In this document: piece after piece, positions 7,184 through 16,023 of the stretch | Layout: each line of letters begins with the position of its first letter | Numbering within the stretch: the stretch's first letter is position 1 | Source: Bacteroidales bacterium | GTDB lineage: Bacteria > Bacteroidota > Bacteroidia > Bacteroidales > GCA-2748055 | NCBI GenBank assembly: GCA_021738565.1 | Contig: JAIPBT010000038.1 | Span: forward strand, 1-43,876 | DNA: 43,876 nucleotides | Direction of reading: 5' to 3' | Program-made: the position numbers and the translations under genes | Notes under the pieces: model-generated | Told to the model about the DNA's origin: nothing | The model's input: only the letters and a program-made list of their open reading frames with translations | Databases searched by the model: none

Positions 7184-8476
7184 ATGCAGGTGCTAAGGAA
7201 AGTATCACTTAAAACATTGGGATGCAGGTTGAATCAATATGAAACCGATGCACTTGTTACCAGTTTTCACAAAGCCGGATACGAAATTGCAGGTTCCGAA
7301 GACCAGGCAGATGTGACTGTTATCAATACCTGCACTGTTACAAACCAGAGTGACCAGAAGTCACGCCATACAATAAACCACGCTGCCGCGAAGAATAAAA
7401 ACGGACTGGTTGTTGTTACGGGCTGCATGGCTGACAACTACAAGGAAAAACTTGAACAACAGGAGCAGATCACCTATGTCGTTGAAAACGATCGTAAAAG
7501 CCAGATCGTCAGTTTGGTCGACAGTCATTTTGCCGGTGAGATTACACATCCCGACAAGCTGGACAGGGACAGGTTTGGATTCGATGCTGTTCAGAAGAGT
7601 TTTCATACAAGAACTTCGATAAAGATCCAGGATGGATGTGATAATTTCTGCACATTCTGCATCATACCTTCGGTAAGGGGAAGGGCGATCAGCAGACCGG
7701 TCAATGACGTGTTGGAAAACGTAAAAAGCGTCCTCGACAATGGTTTCAAGGAAATAGTTATCACCGGAGTGAATATTGGCCGCTACGAACATGAGGGCAT
7801 TCATTTTGAGCAGCTACTCGAAAAGATACTTGAGGTTCCCGGGGACTTCAGGGTGAGGATTTCGTCGCTCGAGCCGGATGGATTCGGTGATGATTTTCAT
7901 AAGTTGTTTGCACATCCGAAGCTTACCCCTCACCTGCACCTGTGCCTGCAAAGTGGTTCTGAAAATATTCTTCTCAAAATGCGCAGGATGTACAGTGTAC
8001 AGCATTTCAGGGAGACGATCGAACGATTCAGATCTGCAATCCCCGATTTCAATTTTACCACAGACATTATCGTTGGTTTTCCCGGGGAAACAGAAGAGGA
8101 TTTCAAACATACGCTGGATTTTGCACGTGAAGCACGTTTTTCCCATATTCATACTTTCAGGTATTCAAAAAGAACGGGAACCAGGGCCGAACGTATGCCC
8201 GTCCAGGTGCCAGGCCCGGTGATGGCAAGACGCAGCGAGAAAATTCGTTTGCTATCAGAACGTAGTAGAATGGAATACTTTGAATCAATGCATGGCAAAG
8301 AGCAAAGGGTGTTGATCGAAAAGGTGGATGAAAATGGAATTGCAAGTGGCTATGGGGAGAATTATATACCGGTAAAGTTTAAAACAGGCAACCGGGAGAA
8401 GAATCGATTTGAGCAGGTGGCTATTGAGAGCATGGTAGCCGGAGAGGATACCTACCTGTTCGCAACCATAATATAG
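7184..8476 (+). CDS. mtaB: tRNA (N6-threonylcarbamoyladenosine37-C2)-methylthiotransferase MtaB
   Basis: This is a 430-residue radical-SAM methylthiotransferase. The N-terminal UPF0004 domain holds the three auxiliary-cluster cysteines C14 (KTLGCRLNQYE), C50 (NTCTVTNQ) and C81 (VTGCMA). The radical-SAM motif CxxxCxxC is GCDNFCTFC at 151-159 (C152, C156, C159). HLCLQSGSENILLKMRR and VGFPGETEEDF follow, and a short TRAM-like end closes the protein. KTLGCRLNQYETD at the start is typical of MtaB rather than MiaB or RimO. The enzyme adds a methylthio group to t6A37 in tRNAs decoding ANN codons, improving decoding of Lys codons. It sits between the flavin reductase and lipA, all in one direction with gaps of 17 and 11 nt. 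Confidence 0.93.
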   Translation: MQVLRKVSLKTLGCRLNQYETDALVTSFHKAGYEIAGSEDQADVTVINTCTVTNQSDQKSRHTINHAAAKNKNGLVVVTGCMADNYKEKLEQQEQITYVVENDRKSQIVSLVDSHFAGEITHPDKLDRDRFGFDAVQKSFHTRTSIKIQDGCDNFCTFCIIPSVRGRAISRPVNDVLENVKSVLDNGFKEIVITGVNIGRYEHEGIHFEQLLEKILEVPGDFRVRISSLEPDGFGDDFHKLFAHPKLTPHLHLCLQSGSENILLKMRRMYSVQHFRETIERFRSAIPDFNFTTDIIVGFPGETEEDFKHTLDFAREARFSHIHTFRYSKRTGTRAERMPVQVPGPVMARRSEKIRLLSERSRMEYFESMHGKEQRVLIEKVDENGIASGYGENYIPVKFKTGNREKNRFEQVAIESMVAGEDTYLFATII

Positions 8477-8487
8477 AAGGAAAGAAA

Positions 8488-9348
8488 ATGGAAACAGATC
8501 TTAAAGTATACAGGCTGCCCAGGTGGATGAAGGTTCCGTTGCCAAAGGGCGAGAACTATTCAAAAGTGAAGGGTTTGATTAAGGAGCATGGACTGAACAC
8601 AATCTGCACCAGCGGGAATTGTCCGAACAAAGGAGAATGCTGGAACGCAGGTACGGCAAGTTTTATGATCATGGGTTCGAAATGCACAAGAAACTGCAGG
8701 TTCTGCTATGTGCAAAACCAGATACCAGATCCACTTGATTGGGATGAACCCGGAAGATTAGCCGAGACAATACGTACGCTTCAACTCAAACATGCTGTTA
8801 TTACTTCTGTGAACCGTGATGACCTTAAAGACGGTGGAGCGAGATTCTGGAATGCGACCATAAAAATGATCAAGCTTCATAATCCTGACACGACACTTGA
8901 GGTGTTGATACCAGACTTCAAAGGAGTTGCAGAAGATGTCCAAAAAGTGATTGATGCGAAACCTGAAGTTATTTCACACAACCTGGAGACAGTGCGCCGG
9001 CTTAATCCCAAAATCAGAAGCAACGCATATTATGATGTTAGTCTGAAAGTGATCAACCAGGTTGCTGAATCAGGAATAGTTCCTAAATCGGGGATTATGC
9101 TTGGTCTGGGAGAAAAACAGGAAGAAGTTTTAGAGACGCTGAAGGATTTGCGTGCGGTTGGCTGCCGGGTAGTGACAATCGGACAATATCTCCAACCAGA
9201 TTCAAACCTTGCAAAGGTTGAGGAGTTTGTTCATCCGGATGTATTTGCAATGTATAAAACAGAGGGATTGAAGATGGGATTTACTTTTGTTGAAAGTCAC
9301 CCTCTTGTACGCTCCTCCTATCATGCAGAAAAACATGTAAGGGCTTAA
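8488..9348 (+). CDS. lipA: Lipoyl synthase
   Basis: This is a 286-residue enzyme, slightly short but complete. The auxiliary 4Fe-4S cluster motif CX4CX5C is C40, C45, C51 (CTSGNCPNKGEC). The radical-SAM motif CX3CX2C is C66, C70, C73 (CTRNCRFC). The conserved C-terminal RSSY, which supplies the serine ligand, is at 275-278. The enzyme inserts two sulfur atoms into octanoyl chains on the E2 or H proteins to make lipoate. It is the last gene of the co-directional run starting at 5086 and ends in a 3-nt overlap with the convergent RicT-like gene. No lipB is seen here. Confidence 0.96.
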   Translation: METDLKVYRLPRWMKVPLPKGENYSKVKGLIKEHGLNTICTSGNCPNKGECWNAGTASFMIMGSKCTRNCRFCYVQNQIPDPLDWDEPGRLAETIRTLQLKHAVITSVNRDDLKDGGARFWNATIKMIKLHNPDTTLEVLIPDFKGVAEDVQKVIDAKPEVISHNLETVRRLNPKIRSNAYYDVSLKVINQVAESGIVPKSGIMLGLGEKQEEVLETLKDLRAVGCRVVTIGQYLQPDSNLAKVEEFVHPDVFAMYKTEGLKMGFTFVESHPLVRSSYHAEKHVRA

Positions 9349-9953
9349 TTGGCAATATTCACAAGGTTGATATCCATACCTGACACTTCCATTAACCCCT
9401 GCCGGTAATCTCCATTCAGGCTGATATTGCTGGAATAGTAAATGTTTGCTGCCAGTTGATCAGCCCGGCATTCTGAATTCAGAATAGAGACATTTAACTT
9501 CATTTCCCTGGCAAGTGTCCTGGCCGAATCGATAATGGCTTTTTCCTTTTTTCGGGCTTCCAACCAATTATGGATTTCAATTTCAGAAGCTTTTCTTTTT
9601 ATAGCCGGCAAGGATTTAATTTCCGGGTGGTTTTCCATTGAACGAAATTTATTTGCAGCCCCGGTGCGTACAAGAGATGCCGTGCCAACATCGTAACCGC
9701 CGACCGCGGATACTACTACACGGTCATACATTTTAATATCAAGCCTGTTTGAGTTCCTGTAAAATTCCTTCCTGTTATTCTTAAACCGCACTTCAACAAT
9801 TTCATTTTCAAAAAATAATTGGCCGTGATTGGTTACAATAACTTCTGAATTGAAAACATTGCTATTTAGTGTAATTACCGATCCTGGGGCAGCATCGTGG
9901 TGGCCACCCCTAGAATCATTATTACCGCAAGTACATGCTTTTTCACAGCCCAT
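9345..9953 (-). CDS. Truncated RicT/PSP1-domain protein lacking the Cys-rich C-terminus
   Basis: This 202-residue protein resembles RicT (YaaT, PSP1 family). The N-terminus has MGCEKACTCG. VEVRFKNNRKEFYRN (residues 53-67) followed by a GYDVG (86-90) is the PSP1 core, and the helical region with IKRKASEIEIHNWLEARKKE (119-138) also fits. Family members are normally about 275 residues or longer and continue with a block of CGRxLCC and CGRLxCCLxYE cysteines that help bind Fe-S in the RicAFT complex. Here the frame stops right where that block should begin. The core also shows drift (DRVVV for GDxVVVE). The stop codon overlaps lipA's 3' end, so no lost tail lies downstream. It is either a diverged short paralogue or a decaying copy. 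Confidence 0.75.
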   Translation of the reverse strand: MGCEKACTCGNNDSRGGHHDAAPGSVITLNSNVFNSEVIVTNHGQLFFENEIVEVRFKNNRKEFYRNSNRLDIKMYDRVVVSAVGGYDVGTASLVRTGAANKFRSMENHPEIKSLPAIKRKASEIEIHNWLEARKKEKAIIDSARTLAREMKLNVSILNSECRADQLAANIYYSSNISLNGDYRQGLMEVSGMDINLVNIAN

Positions 9954-10277
9954 AACACTAATTTAGATTAATTCTAAGCAATATTCTGTATTTTGAATGA
10001 AAATTCCAAAATGAGAGAACCCTTATAATTGCTAAAAAGTTCATTGTAAACAATATTTTGAAGATAAATTTGATATTTTTAAAAATTCTTTTGCCTGACT
10101 GATCAACAAAATTTTCATGTCAATTATTCGGATAAATAGTGTTTTGCAACATAAATTTATATACATTCTAAACACAAATTGGCTAACTTTGTGCCTTCGA
10201 AAAATATGAATATGACATATTTTTTATCAGCTAATCAACAATAATTTTATAATTGTTCATTTAAATTTTTTCAGATT
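9954..10277. other. AT-rich intergenic region upstream of hppA
   Basis: About 320 nt between divergent genes with no credible coding frame or RNA gene. The only recognisable signal is the hppA -7 box near its right end. Long A/T runs fill the remainder. Confidence 0.6.
10184..10191 (+). promoter_or_regulatory. Bacteroidota-type -7 box for hppA
   Basis: TAACTTTG matches TAnnTTTG and lies 86 nt before the hppA ATG, implying an untranslated leader of about 80 nt. No good -33 TTTG was found at the usual distance. Confidence 0.5.
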
Positions 10278-12584
10278 ATGAATGACATATACGGATTGTT
10301 TTGGATCGTTCCTCTTGCTGCAGTTTCCTCGCTCTTTTTTGCATATTTCTTTTTCAGGAACATGATGAAAAACTCAGAGGGAACACCTAGAATGAAAGAG
10401 ATCGCCCAATATGTAAGGGAGGGAGCAATGGCCTATATTCGTAGGCAATACCGTGTGGTGGCGCTGGTATTCCTGGTGTTGTTGATATTGCTTGGTATCC
10501 TGGCATACCTGGGAGTTCAGAATCCTTTTGTTCCTATCGCATTTCTCACCGGTGGTTTCTTTTCCGGTTTGTGCGGTTTTCTTGGAATGAAAACAGCCAC
10601 TTTTGCTTCTGCACGTACGGCACAGGGTGCATCTGAATCCCTGAACAAGGGACTTAAGGTTGCTTTTAGAAGCGGCGCTGTTATGGGATTGGTGGTAGTG
10701 GGGTTTGCACTGCTTGACATTGCTGGATGGTTCTACCTCCTTGATAAGGTAATTTTTACTCCTGATAACATGGAGCATGGGACACGTTTTCTTGGGCTTA
10801 CTTTTGTACACGAAGGTACCACGGAGCGTCAAAAACTGGTTGAGATAACTGCTACCATGCTTACATTTGGTATGGGAGCTTCTACCCAGGCTCTGTTTGC
10901 AAGGGTTGGCGGTGGTATTTTTACCAAGGCGGCTGATGTTGGGGCTGATCTTGTTGGCAAGGTTGAGGAAGGAATACCGGAAGATGATCCGCGAAATCCC
11001 GCTACAATAGCAGATAATGTGGGAGACAATGTTGGTGATGTTGCAGGAATGGGAGCCGATCTTTACGAATCATATGCAGGATCGATCCTGGCTACAGCTG
11101 CGCTTGGCGCTGCCCTTCCCGCGCTGGTATTAAAGGATGTGGGCATCACGCAACAGACTGCTGTGCTCGCGCCGATGATGGTGGCAGCATTGGGTATCAT
11201 CCTTTCGATCGTTGGTATCTTCATGGTCAGGGCCAAGGAATCTGCAACACAGAAGAACTTGCTGAACGCTTTGCTCCTGGGTACGGGTGGAAGTTCAGTG
11301 CTGATCCTTATCGCTATTGCCGGTATGTCACTGGCAGGATGGATTACCTGGGGTATTTTCGGCGCTGTCGTTGCCGGACTGGTCGCCGGGGTGGTGATCG
11401 GACAGGGAACGGAGTATTTTACCTCTGATGAGTATAAACCCACCAAAGGAATTGCTGCGCAAACGAAAGGAGGAACCGCTACAACCATTATCGATGGTAT
11501 CGCAGTGGGGATGACCTCCACCTGGATTCCAGTGGTTACGATCGTGCTGGGGATCATCGCTGCATACGGACTGGCTGGTGGATTTAACCATTTTGCACAG
11601 GGTGTTTACGGGATCGGTTTTGCCGCAGTGGGAATGCTTTCCACGCTGGGAATTACCCTGGCCACCGATGCTTTTGGCCCCATTGCTGATAATGCAGGAG
11701 GAAATGCAGAAATGGCTGAGCTTCCCCCGGAGGTCAGGACACGTACAGATGCCCTGGACATGCTTGGGAACACCACGGCTGCTACTGGTAAGGGATTTGC
11801 CATTGGGTCTGCAGCGCTGACTGCCATGGCACTGCTGGCTGCATACATGGAAGAGGTGAGACTCTGGATCGGTAAACTGGCCAAAGCTACGGATGGCTTC
11901 ACGATAGGTGATACTGTTTTCTACAGGGAGGGTGACATCATTCCGGCAGTGGATGCAGGACAGGTGGCCATCCAGGTTGAAACGGCCGGTATCAAAGACT
12001 TTGTTACAGCTTATGATCTGTCTCTTTTTAACCCGATGCTGCTGGGCGGTATTTTTATAGGAGCAATGATGGCTTTCCTATTCAGTGCCCTGACCATGAA
12101 GGCTGTGGGTCGGGCTGCAGGAGCCATGGTTGATGAAGTAAGACGCCAGTTTAAGGAGATGCCGGGAATCATGAAGGGAGAGCAAACCCCCGAGTATGCG
12201 CTCTGTGTTGCCATTTCAACCAAAGGGGCGCAAAGGGAAATGATCCTTCCTTCCCTGATCGCAATAATAGTTCCCATAGCAATTGGAGTTTTGCTGGGAG
12301 TAGCAGGCGTCGTTGGTTTGCTGGTTGGAGGACTTACAACCGGTTTTACCCTGGCTGTTTTCATGAACAATGCAGGGGGAGCATGGGACAATGCTAAGAA
12401 ATTTATTGAAAAAGGGAATTACGGAGGAAAAAACAGTGATTCCCATAAGTCTGCAGTTGTGGGTGATACGGTTGGTGATCCTTTTAAGGATACTTCAGGT
12501 CCCTCTTTGAATATTCTTATCAAACTGATGACCATGGTATCCGTTGTGATGGCGGGATTAACAGTTGCATTCAGCATTTTTTAA
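10278..12584 (+). CDS. hppA: K+-dependent membrane pyrophosphatase (Na+/H+-translocating)
   Basis: This 768-residue protein with about 16 membrane helices is a vacuolar-type H+/Na+-PPase. It hydrolyses pyrophosphate and pumps cations out of the cytoplasm. The substrate motif DVGADLVGK is at 220-228, followed by [21 protein letters not shown] second conserved block is [12 protein letters not shown] (464-475). [10 protein letters not shown] (497-506) carries Ala501 and Gly504, where K+-independent enzymes have Lys and Thr, so this should be the K+-dependent class; many Bacteroidota members of it pump Na+ or both ions. The protein ends with [12 protein letters not shown] and [14 protein letters not shown]. 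It is a single-gene unit with its own promoter and a strong terminator. Confidence 0.97.
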   Translation: MNDIYGLFWIVPLAAVSSLFFAYFFFRNMMKNSEGTPRMKEIAQYVREGAMAYIRRQYRVVALVFLVLLILLGILAYLGVQNPFVPIAFLTGGFFSGLCGFLGMKTATFASARTAQGASESLNKGLKVAFRSGAVMGLVVVGFALLDIAGWFYLLDKVIFTPDNMEHGTRFLGLTFVHEGTTERQKLVEITATMLTFGMGASTQALFARVGGGIFTKAADVGADLVGKVEEGIPEDDPRNPATIADNVGDNVGDVAGMGADLYESYAGSILATAALGAALPALVLKDVGITQQTAVLAPMMVAALGIILSIVGIFMVRAKESATQKNLLNALLLGTGGSSVLILIAIAGMSLAGWITWGIFGAVVAGLVAGVVIGQGTEYFTSDEYKPTKGIAAQTKGGTATTIIDGIAVGMTSTWIPVVTIVLGIIAAYGLAGGFNHFAQGVYGIGFAAVGMLSTLGITLATDAFGPIADNAGGNAEMAELPPEVRTRTDALDMLGNTTAATGKGFAIGSAALTAMALLAAYMEEVRLWIGKLAKATDGFTIGDTVFYREGDIIPAVDAGQVAIQVETAGIKDFVTAYDLSLFNPMLLGGIFIGAMMAFLFSALTMKAVGRAAGAMVDEVRRQFKEMPGIMKGEQTPEYALCVAISTKGAQREMILPSLIAIIVPIAIGVLLGVAGVVGLLVGGLTTGFTLAVFMNNAGGAWDNAKKFIEKGNYGGKNSDSHKSAVVGDTVGDPFKDTSGPSLNILIKLMTMVSVVMAGLTVAFSIF

Positions 12585-12603
12585 ACAAGGAATAAATACA
12601 TAC

Positions 12604-12640
12604 AAAACCGGGTTGCCACTGGCAAACCCGGTTTTTTTTG
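12604..12640 (+). terminator. Rho-independent terminator of hppA
   Basis: AAACCGGGTTGCC and GGCAAACCCGGTTT form a strong stem (one bulged A) with a 3-nt loop, followed by a run of eight T. It starts about 20 nt after the hppA stop. Confidence 0.93.
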
Positions 12641-12694
12641 GATCATCAGGGACGGCAATAATGAATCAGATACTTCCTTTGAGGCTTCAGGCTT

Positions 12695-13456
12695 TCAGGC
12701 ATTATGCGAAAATTTTTCCAGCCTGAATTCCGTACCGTCAAATATGCCGTAAGTAAAGTTTGAGATCCAGTCACCCAAGCATACGACCCGCTTTTCATTT
12801 CCAATGTTTATATCATAGGGGACATGCCTGTGACCGAATATAAAAAGGTCGATCCCGGGATTTTTTTCAAGAAAAGATATTGAAAAGAGGATCTGCTCTT
12901 CATTCTCTTCACCTTTAAAAGGATGAACCATGTCCTTTGAATACCTGCTTTTCCTGGACCACCATTGTGCAAATGCCGATGATCCGTTGGGGTGGATTCT
13001 TGCATAACACCACTGCAGGAATTTGTTCCTGAACATCGATTTGATCAAAAGGTATATGCGGTCCTTTTTTGTCAGACCATCACCATGTGATAAATAAAAC
13101 GTCTTGTTGCCAAATTTTATAATAACGGGATCATGATGGATCTTTGCTCCGATTTCATCCGGGAAGTAATCAAAAAACCAGACATCATGATTTCCCGGAA
13201 AAATATGGATCTCCGTTCCTTTGTCTGCCAGATCAGCCAGCTTTCCTATGAACCGGATGAAGCCTCTTGGAACTACTTTCTTGTATTCAAACCAGTAGTC
13301 GAATACATCCCCCAGCAACCACAATTCTTTTGCATTATGCTCTATGGAATGCAGCCATTGCACGACCAGTTTTTCTCTTTCCTTGCTGGAATCTTCAGGG
13401 TGCATGCCCAGGTGCATGTCTGAAGCAAAATATATGTGCTCTTTTTTTTCAGTCAT
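12695..13456 (-). CDS. lpxH: UDP-2,3-diacylglucosamine diphosphatase (lipid A synthesis)
   Basis: This is a 253-residue calcineurin-like phosphoesterase of LpxH size. The metal ligands are in place: SDMHLG (D13, H15), GDVFD (D50), PGNHD (N89, H90), SHGDG (H124) and GHRH (H209, H211). FDYWFEY after the GD motif is typical of LpxH. The enzyme cleaves UDP-2,3-diacyl-GlcN to lipid X and UMP at the inner face of the membrane. It is the third gene of a minus-strand operon, 3 nt after the second TlpA-like lipoprotein gene. Other lpx genes are not in this window. Confidence 0.92.
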   Translation of the reverse strand: MTEKKEHIYFASDMHLGMHPEDSSKEREKLVVQWLHSIEHNAKELWLLGDVFDYWFEYKKVVPRGFIRFIGKLADLADKGTEIHIFPGNHDVWFFDYFPDEIGAKIHHDPVIIKFGNKTFYLSHGDGLTKKDRIYLLIKSMFRNKFLQWCYARIHPNGSSAFAQWWSRKSRYSKDMVHPFKGEENEEQILFSISFLEKNPGIDLFIFGHRHVPYDINIGNEKRVVCLGDWISNFTYGIFDGTEFRLEKFSHNA

Positions 13457-13459
13457 TGG

Positions 13460-14623
13460 CTATAAAAGATTGTCCAGCCAGGTGGCAAGGATTGATCCTG
13501 TTATGTTTTTCGCTACGATATTCCCTTCCCTGTCGATCAGATAATTTACTGGGATGGAGGTAACATTGTAAACAGTGGCCGCATAGGAATAGGGATAGGT
13601 CAACTCACATACATTGATCCAGGGATATTCTTCAAAGGAAATGGCCTTCTTCCATTCTGACCGGTCCTGGTCCATTGCCACGGCATATACCTCAAATCCC
13701 TTGTCATGGTATTTGTTGTATATGTTTTTCAGCAAACGGTTGGCTTTTCTGCTTTGTTCGTCCCAGGATGACCAGAAACTGAGAAGAACTACATTTCCAT
13801 TTAAAGAACTGAGACTGACAAGATCACCTTCCGTATTTTCAATTTCCAGGTCGATCATTCCTGTTTCTGAGATGTTTTTCCCTGACAACTTATTCAAAGT
13901 CATCATGCTGTTGTATTCTGAAAGCCTCACCTTTACATCATTCACCAAAGACCTGGTTAAAGAAGATCCGGGGTATTTTGCCTGTGCTGAATCAGCAACG
14001 ATCTTAAAATACTGAAGGTCCATTATATCATTGAGGACGTATATATCAGGGGCAACGCGCTGGTACAGAGCATAGATACTTGACAGTGAATTCAGGTTCT
14101 CGACAATGAATCGGATATTGTGCATTTTCTGATCGCGGAAAATCTCCATATAGGTATTCGCTAAAGCCCTGCCTTTTTCGCTGTCAGGATCATCAAGCTC
14201 CGACAATGCTTTGTTCACAGAATCAAGTCTGGATTTTGTATGCCCGACTTTATCGACCAGTGTTTGAATTTTTTTTGATTCATCCGATCCTTCAATGGTG
14301 TATCCTTGTTTAAAACCAGCAGGGGCAATGTTTACTTCAATATTGTCGCCTGGAAAAGCAAGTATGTTGATGTGCTTTCCGTTTTGATTCCTGATGAGAA
14401 ACAGTTCCGGGTGATCAAGCTGAAAATTGAATTTAAAATTGCCATTTCTCCTGATCTTCAAAGAATCAATTTCAAGGATATCGGAAGACTGAAGCATCTC
14501 AAGTACCAGGTATTCTCCTGCCCCCTTAATGTAGTTGCCCGATATGGTGGTATTGTCACTTTTGTTGCATGCAACTGCAAGAACAAGTATTATCAATGGG
14601 TATCTGATGAAATGTTTGCGCAT
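13460..14623 (-). CDS. TlpA/thioredoxin-fold lipoprotein without the CxxC active site (copy 2)
   Basis: This is a 387-residue lipoprotein. The signal peptide ends in LAVAC (lipid Cys19). An N-terminal DUF4369-like beta domain (about 25-115) and a helical linker (115-245) precede a thioredoxin/TlpA domain (about 250-387). The active-site position reads FWSSW at 283-287 followed by D288-E-Q-S291 instead of Cys-x-x-Cys, so it cannot do disulfide chemistry. The cis-proline region (TSIPVNYLIDREG) is kept, so the fold is probably intact. It lies 1 nt after the stop of its paralogue and 3 nt before lpxH, pointing to one transcript. It may be a binding protein rather than a reductase; a periplasmic or outer-membrane location follows from the lipobox. 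Confidence 0.88.
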   Translation of the reverse strand: MRKHFIRYPLIILVLAVACNKSDNTTISGNYIKGAGEYLVLEMLQSSDILEIDSLKIRRNGNFKFNFQLDHPELFLIRNQNGKHINILAFPGDNIEVNIAPAGFKQGYTIEGSDESKKIQTLVDKVGHTKSRLDSVNKALSELDDPDSEKGRALANTYMEIFRDQKMHNIRFIVENLNSLSSIYALYQRVAPDIYVLNDIMDLQYFKIVADSAQAKYPGSSLTRSLVNDVKVRLSEYNSMMTLNKLSGKNISETGMIDLEIENTEGDLVSLSSLNGNVVLLSFWSSWDEQSRKANRLLKNIYNKYHDKGFEVYAVAMDQDRSEWKKAISFEEYPWINVCELTYPYSYAATVYNVTSIPVNYLIDREGNIVAKNITGSILATWLDNLL

Positions 14624-14624
14624 A

Positions 14625-15803
14625 TTATTTTATATACCTAAGAAGTGTTTCTTCCAAATTTTTACCAAATATATCAGTCTCTACAATGTAACCTGCTTTG
14701 TTGATCAGAAAATTTGCCGGAATTCGTTGAACATTGTAAAGATTTACAACAGGAGACTCCCATCTGTGAAGATCACATACATGATACCAGCCCGGAATAT
14801 TTTTTTTGATCGCACTTTGCCAATCTTCCAGGTTGTTATCAAGTGAAACCTGTATTATTTGAAGATCAGATCTTCCGTATTTCTTGAATACATCCTCCAG
14901 GAACCCATTCTCATTTACTGAGGGTGCACTCCAGGATGCCCAAAACTGAAGCAGGACAATTTTTCCCCTGAGATCTGAAAGGGATACCATCTTTCCCCGG
15001 ATGGTTTCCATGACAAAATCAGGGGCCTTTTCGCCCGGGTTTAAATGACTTTTTTTCTGCAGATTGCTGATTTGCTCAAGAGCGGTATGAAGCTCGCTGT
15101 GAAGTGCCTTTACGGCTTCATTTTCAGGGTATTGTTCATACAGGACCGAATCAGTAAATCGATAAATATCCAGGTCTGTTGAAGGATCAAATACCGGCAA
15201 TCCCGGACCGAATTGATTGTATAATGCAATGAGGATTGAAGGAGATTCCGGGTTGTTTGTTATGAAATTTTTTGAATAATGGTAAAAAGAATGCGCAATG
15301 GAGTCAAATTCCCGATTAAGTGCCTGTTTTTTGATACTATAGTCAGATCTTCCCATGATTTTCCTTGAGATACCGGAAATTTCGCGCAATTGATCCAGCG
15401 TTTTTTTGTGCTCCCTTCCGAGGTCCCGAACCAGCCTGGAATCAGCAGAACCATCAACCTGGTATGGATAGATGCTGTCTGCATTCCCTGTTATTGCTAT
15501 CTCATCTCCGGGATGCGCAATAATGGTTACATATCCATGCTCAGTATACTTAAGCGCGTAATAATTCACGCTGCTCGTTTTGGTTTCAAATTCAAATTTA
15601 CCATGCTTGTCACACCTTACAGAGTCAATAGCCTGGAATGCAGTTGCACCCATGTAGTCAAGTGTAACAAGGACATCTTCACCATTTGCCAGCTGGCCTG
15701 AGATCCTGATATTACCGGGGTGTATCCCTTCATTGTCCTGGTTTTTCCTTCCTGAACAGGAGACAACCAATCCAGCAATCAGGGCAATTGTTAATATTCT
15801 CAT
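14625..15803 (-). CDS. TlpA/thioredoxin-fold lipoprotein without the CxxC active site (copy 1)
   Basis: This 392-residue lipoprotein is a paralogue of the following gene. The lipobox is VVSC (Cys16). A DUF4369-like N-terminal domain (about 30-115), a helical middle and a TlpA domain (about 252-392, opening with PGEKAPDFVMETIRGK) follow. The redox motif reads FWASW (287-291) then S292-A-P-S295, so both cysteines are replaced by serine; the rest of the site, including RIPANFLINKAG with the cis-proline, is conserved. It is first in the operon with copy 2 and lpxH. No clear promoter box was found in the 220 nt separating it from the divergent glycogen debranching gene. Confidence 0.88.
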   Translation of the reverse strand: MRILTIALIAGLVVSCSGRKNQDNEGIHPGNIRISGQLANGEDVLVTLDYMGATAFQAIDSVRCDKHGKFEFETKTSSVNYYALKYTEHGYVTIIAHPGDEIAITGNADSIYPYQVDGSADSRLVRDLGREHKKTLDQLREISGISRKIMGRSDYSIKKQALNREFDSIAHSFYHYSKNFITNNPESPSILIALYNQFGPGLPVFDPSTDLDIYRFTDSVLYEQYPENEAVKALHSELHTALEQISNLQKKSHLNPGEKAPDFVMETIRGKMVSLSDLRGKIVLLQFWASWSAPSVNENGFLEDVFKKYGRSDLQIIQVSLDNNLEDWQSAIKKNIPGWYHVCDLHRWESPVVNLYNVQRIPANFLINKAGYIVETDIFGKNLEETLLRYIK

Positions 15804-16001
15804 TTTATTAATATTCTCTGTTATGAACTTTAGTGATTGAGGGCCTCATTGTAATATAGATAACGGAAGTTTGATTTCATCTTGTATTAGACCAACCTTT
15901 ATCTTTTCAAACATAAATTTTGACATACAATGCATTATTGATCAAATGAACTTTTTATCTAAAAGGAGTGTTTAACTTCCTCAAAATAGGATTTTTAGTT
16001 T

Positions 16002-16009
16002 TATCTTTG
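16002..16009 (+). promoter_or_regulatory. -7 box for the glycogen locus
   Basis: TATCTTTG is a full match to TAnnTTTG, in the sense direction of the debranching enzyme gene. It lies 14 nt before the ATG at 16024 and 23 nt before an in-frame ATG at 16033. The short distance makes the second ATG a fair alternative start. It may drive the four plus-strand genes from 16024 to 25070. Confidence 0.55.
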
Positions 16010-16023
16010 CCGACACAAATATA

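Noticed and set aside
11063-12391. Long minus-strand open frames inside hppA
   Set aside because: These are antisense shadows of a conserved, codon-biased membrane protein; none has a start context or known motif.
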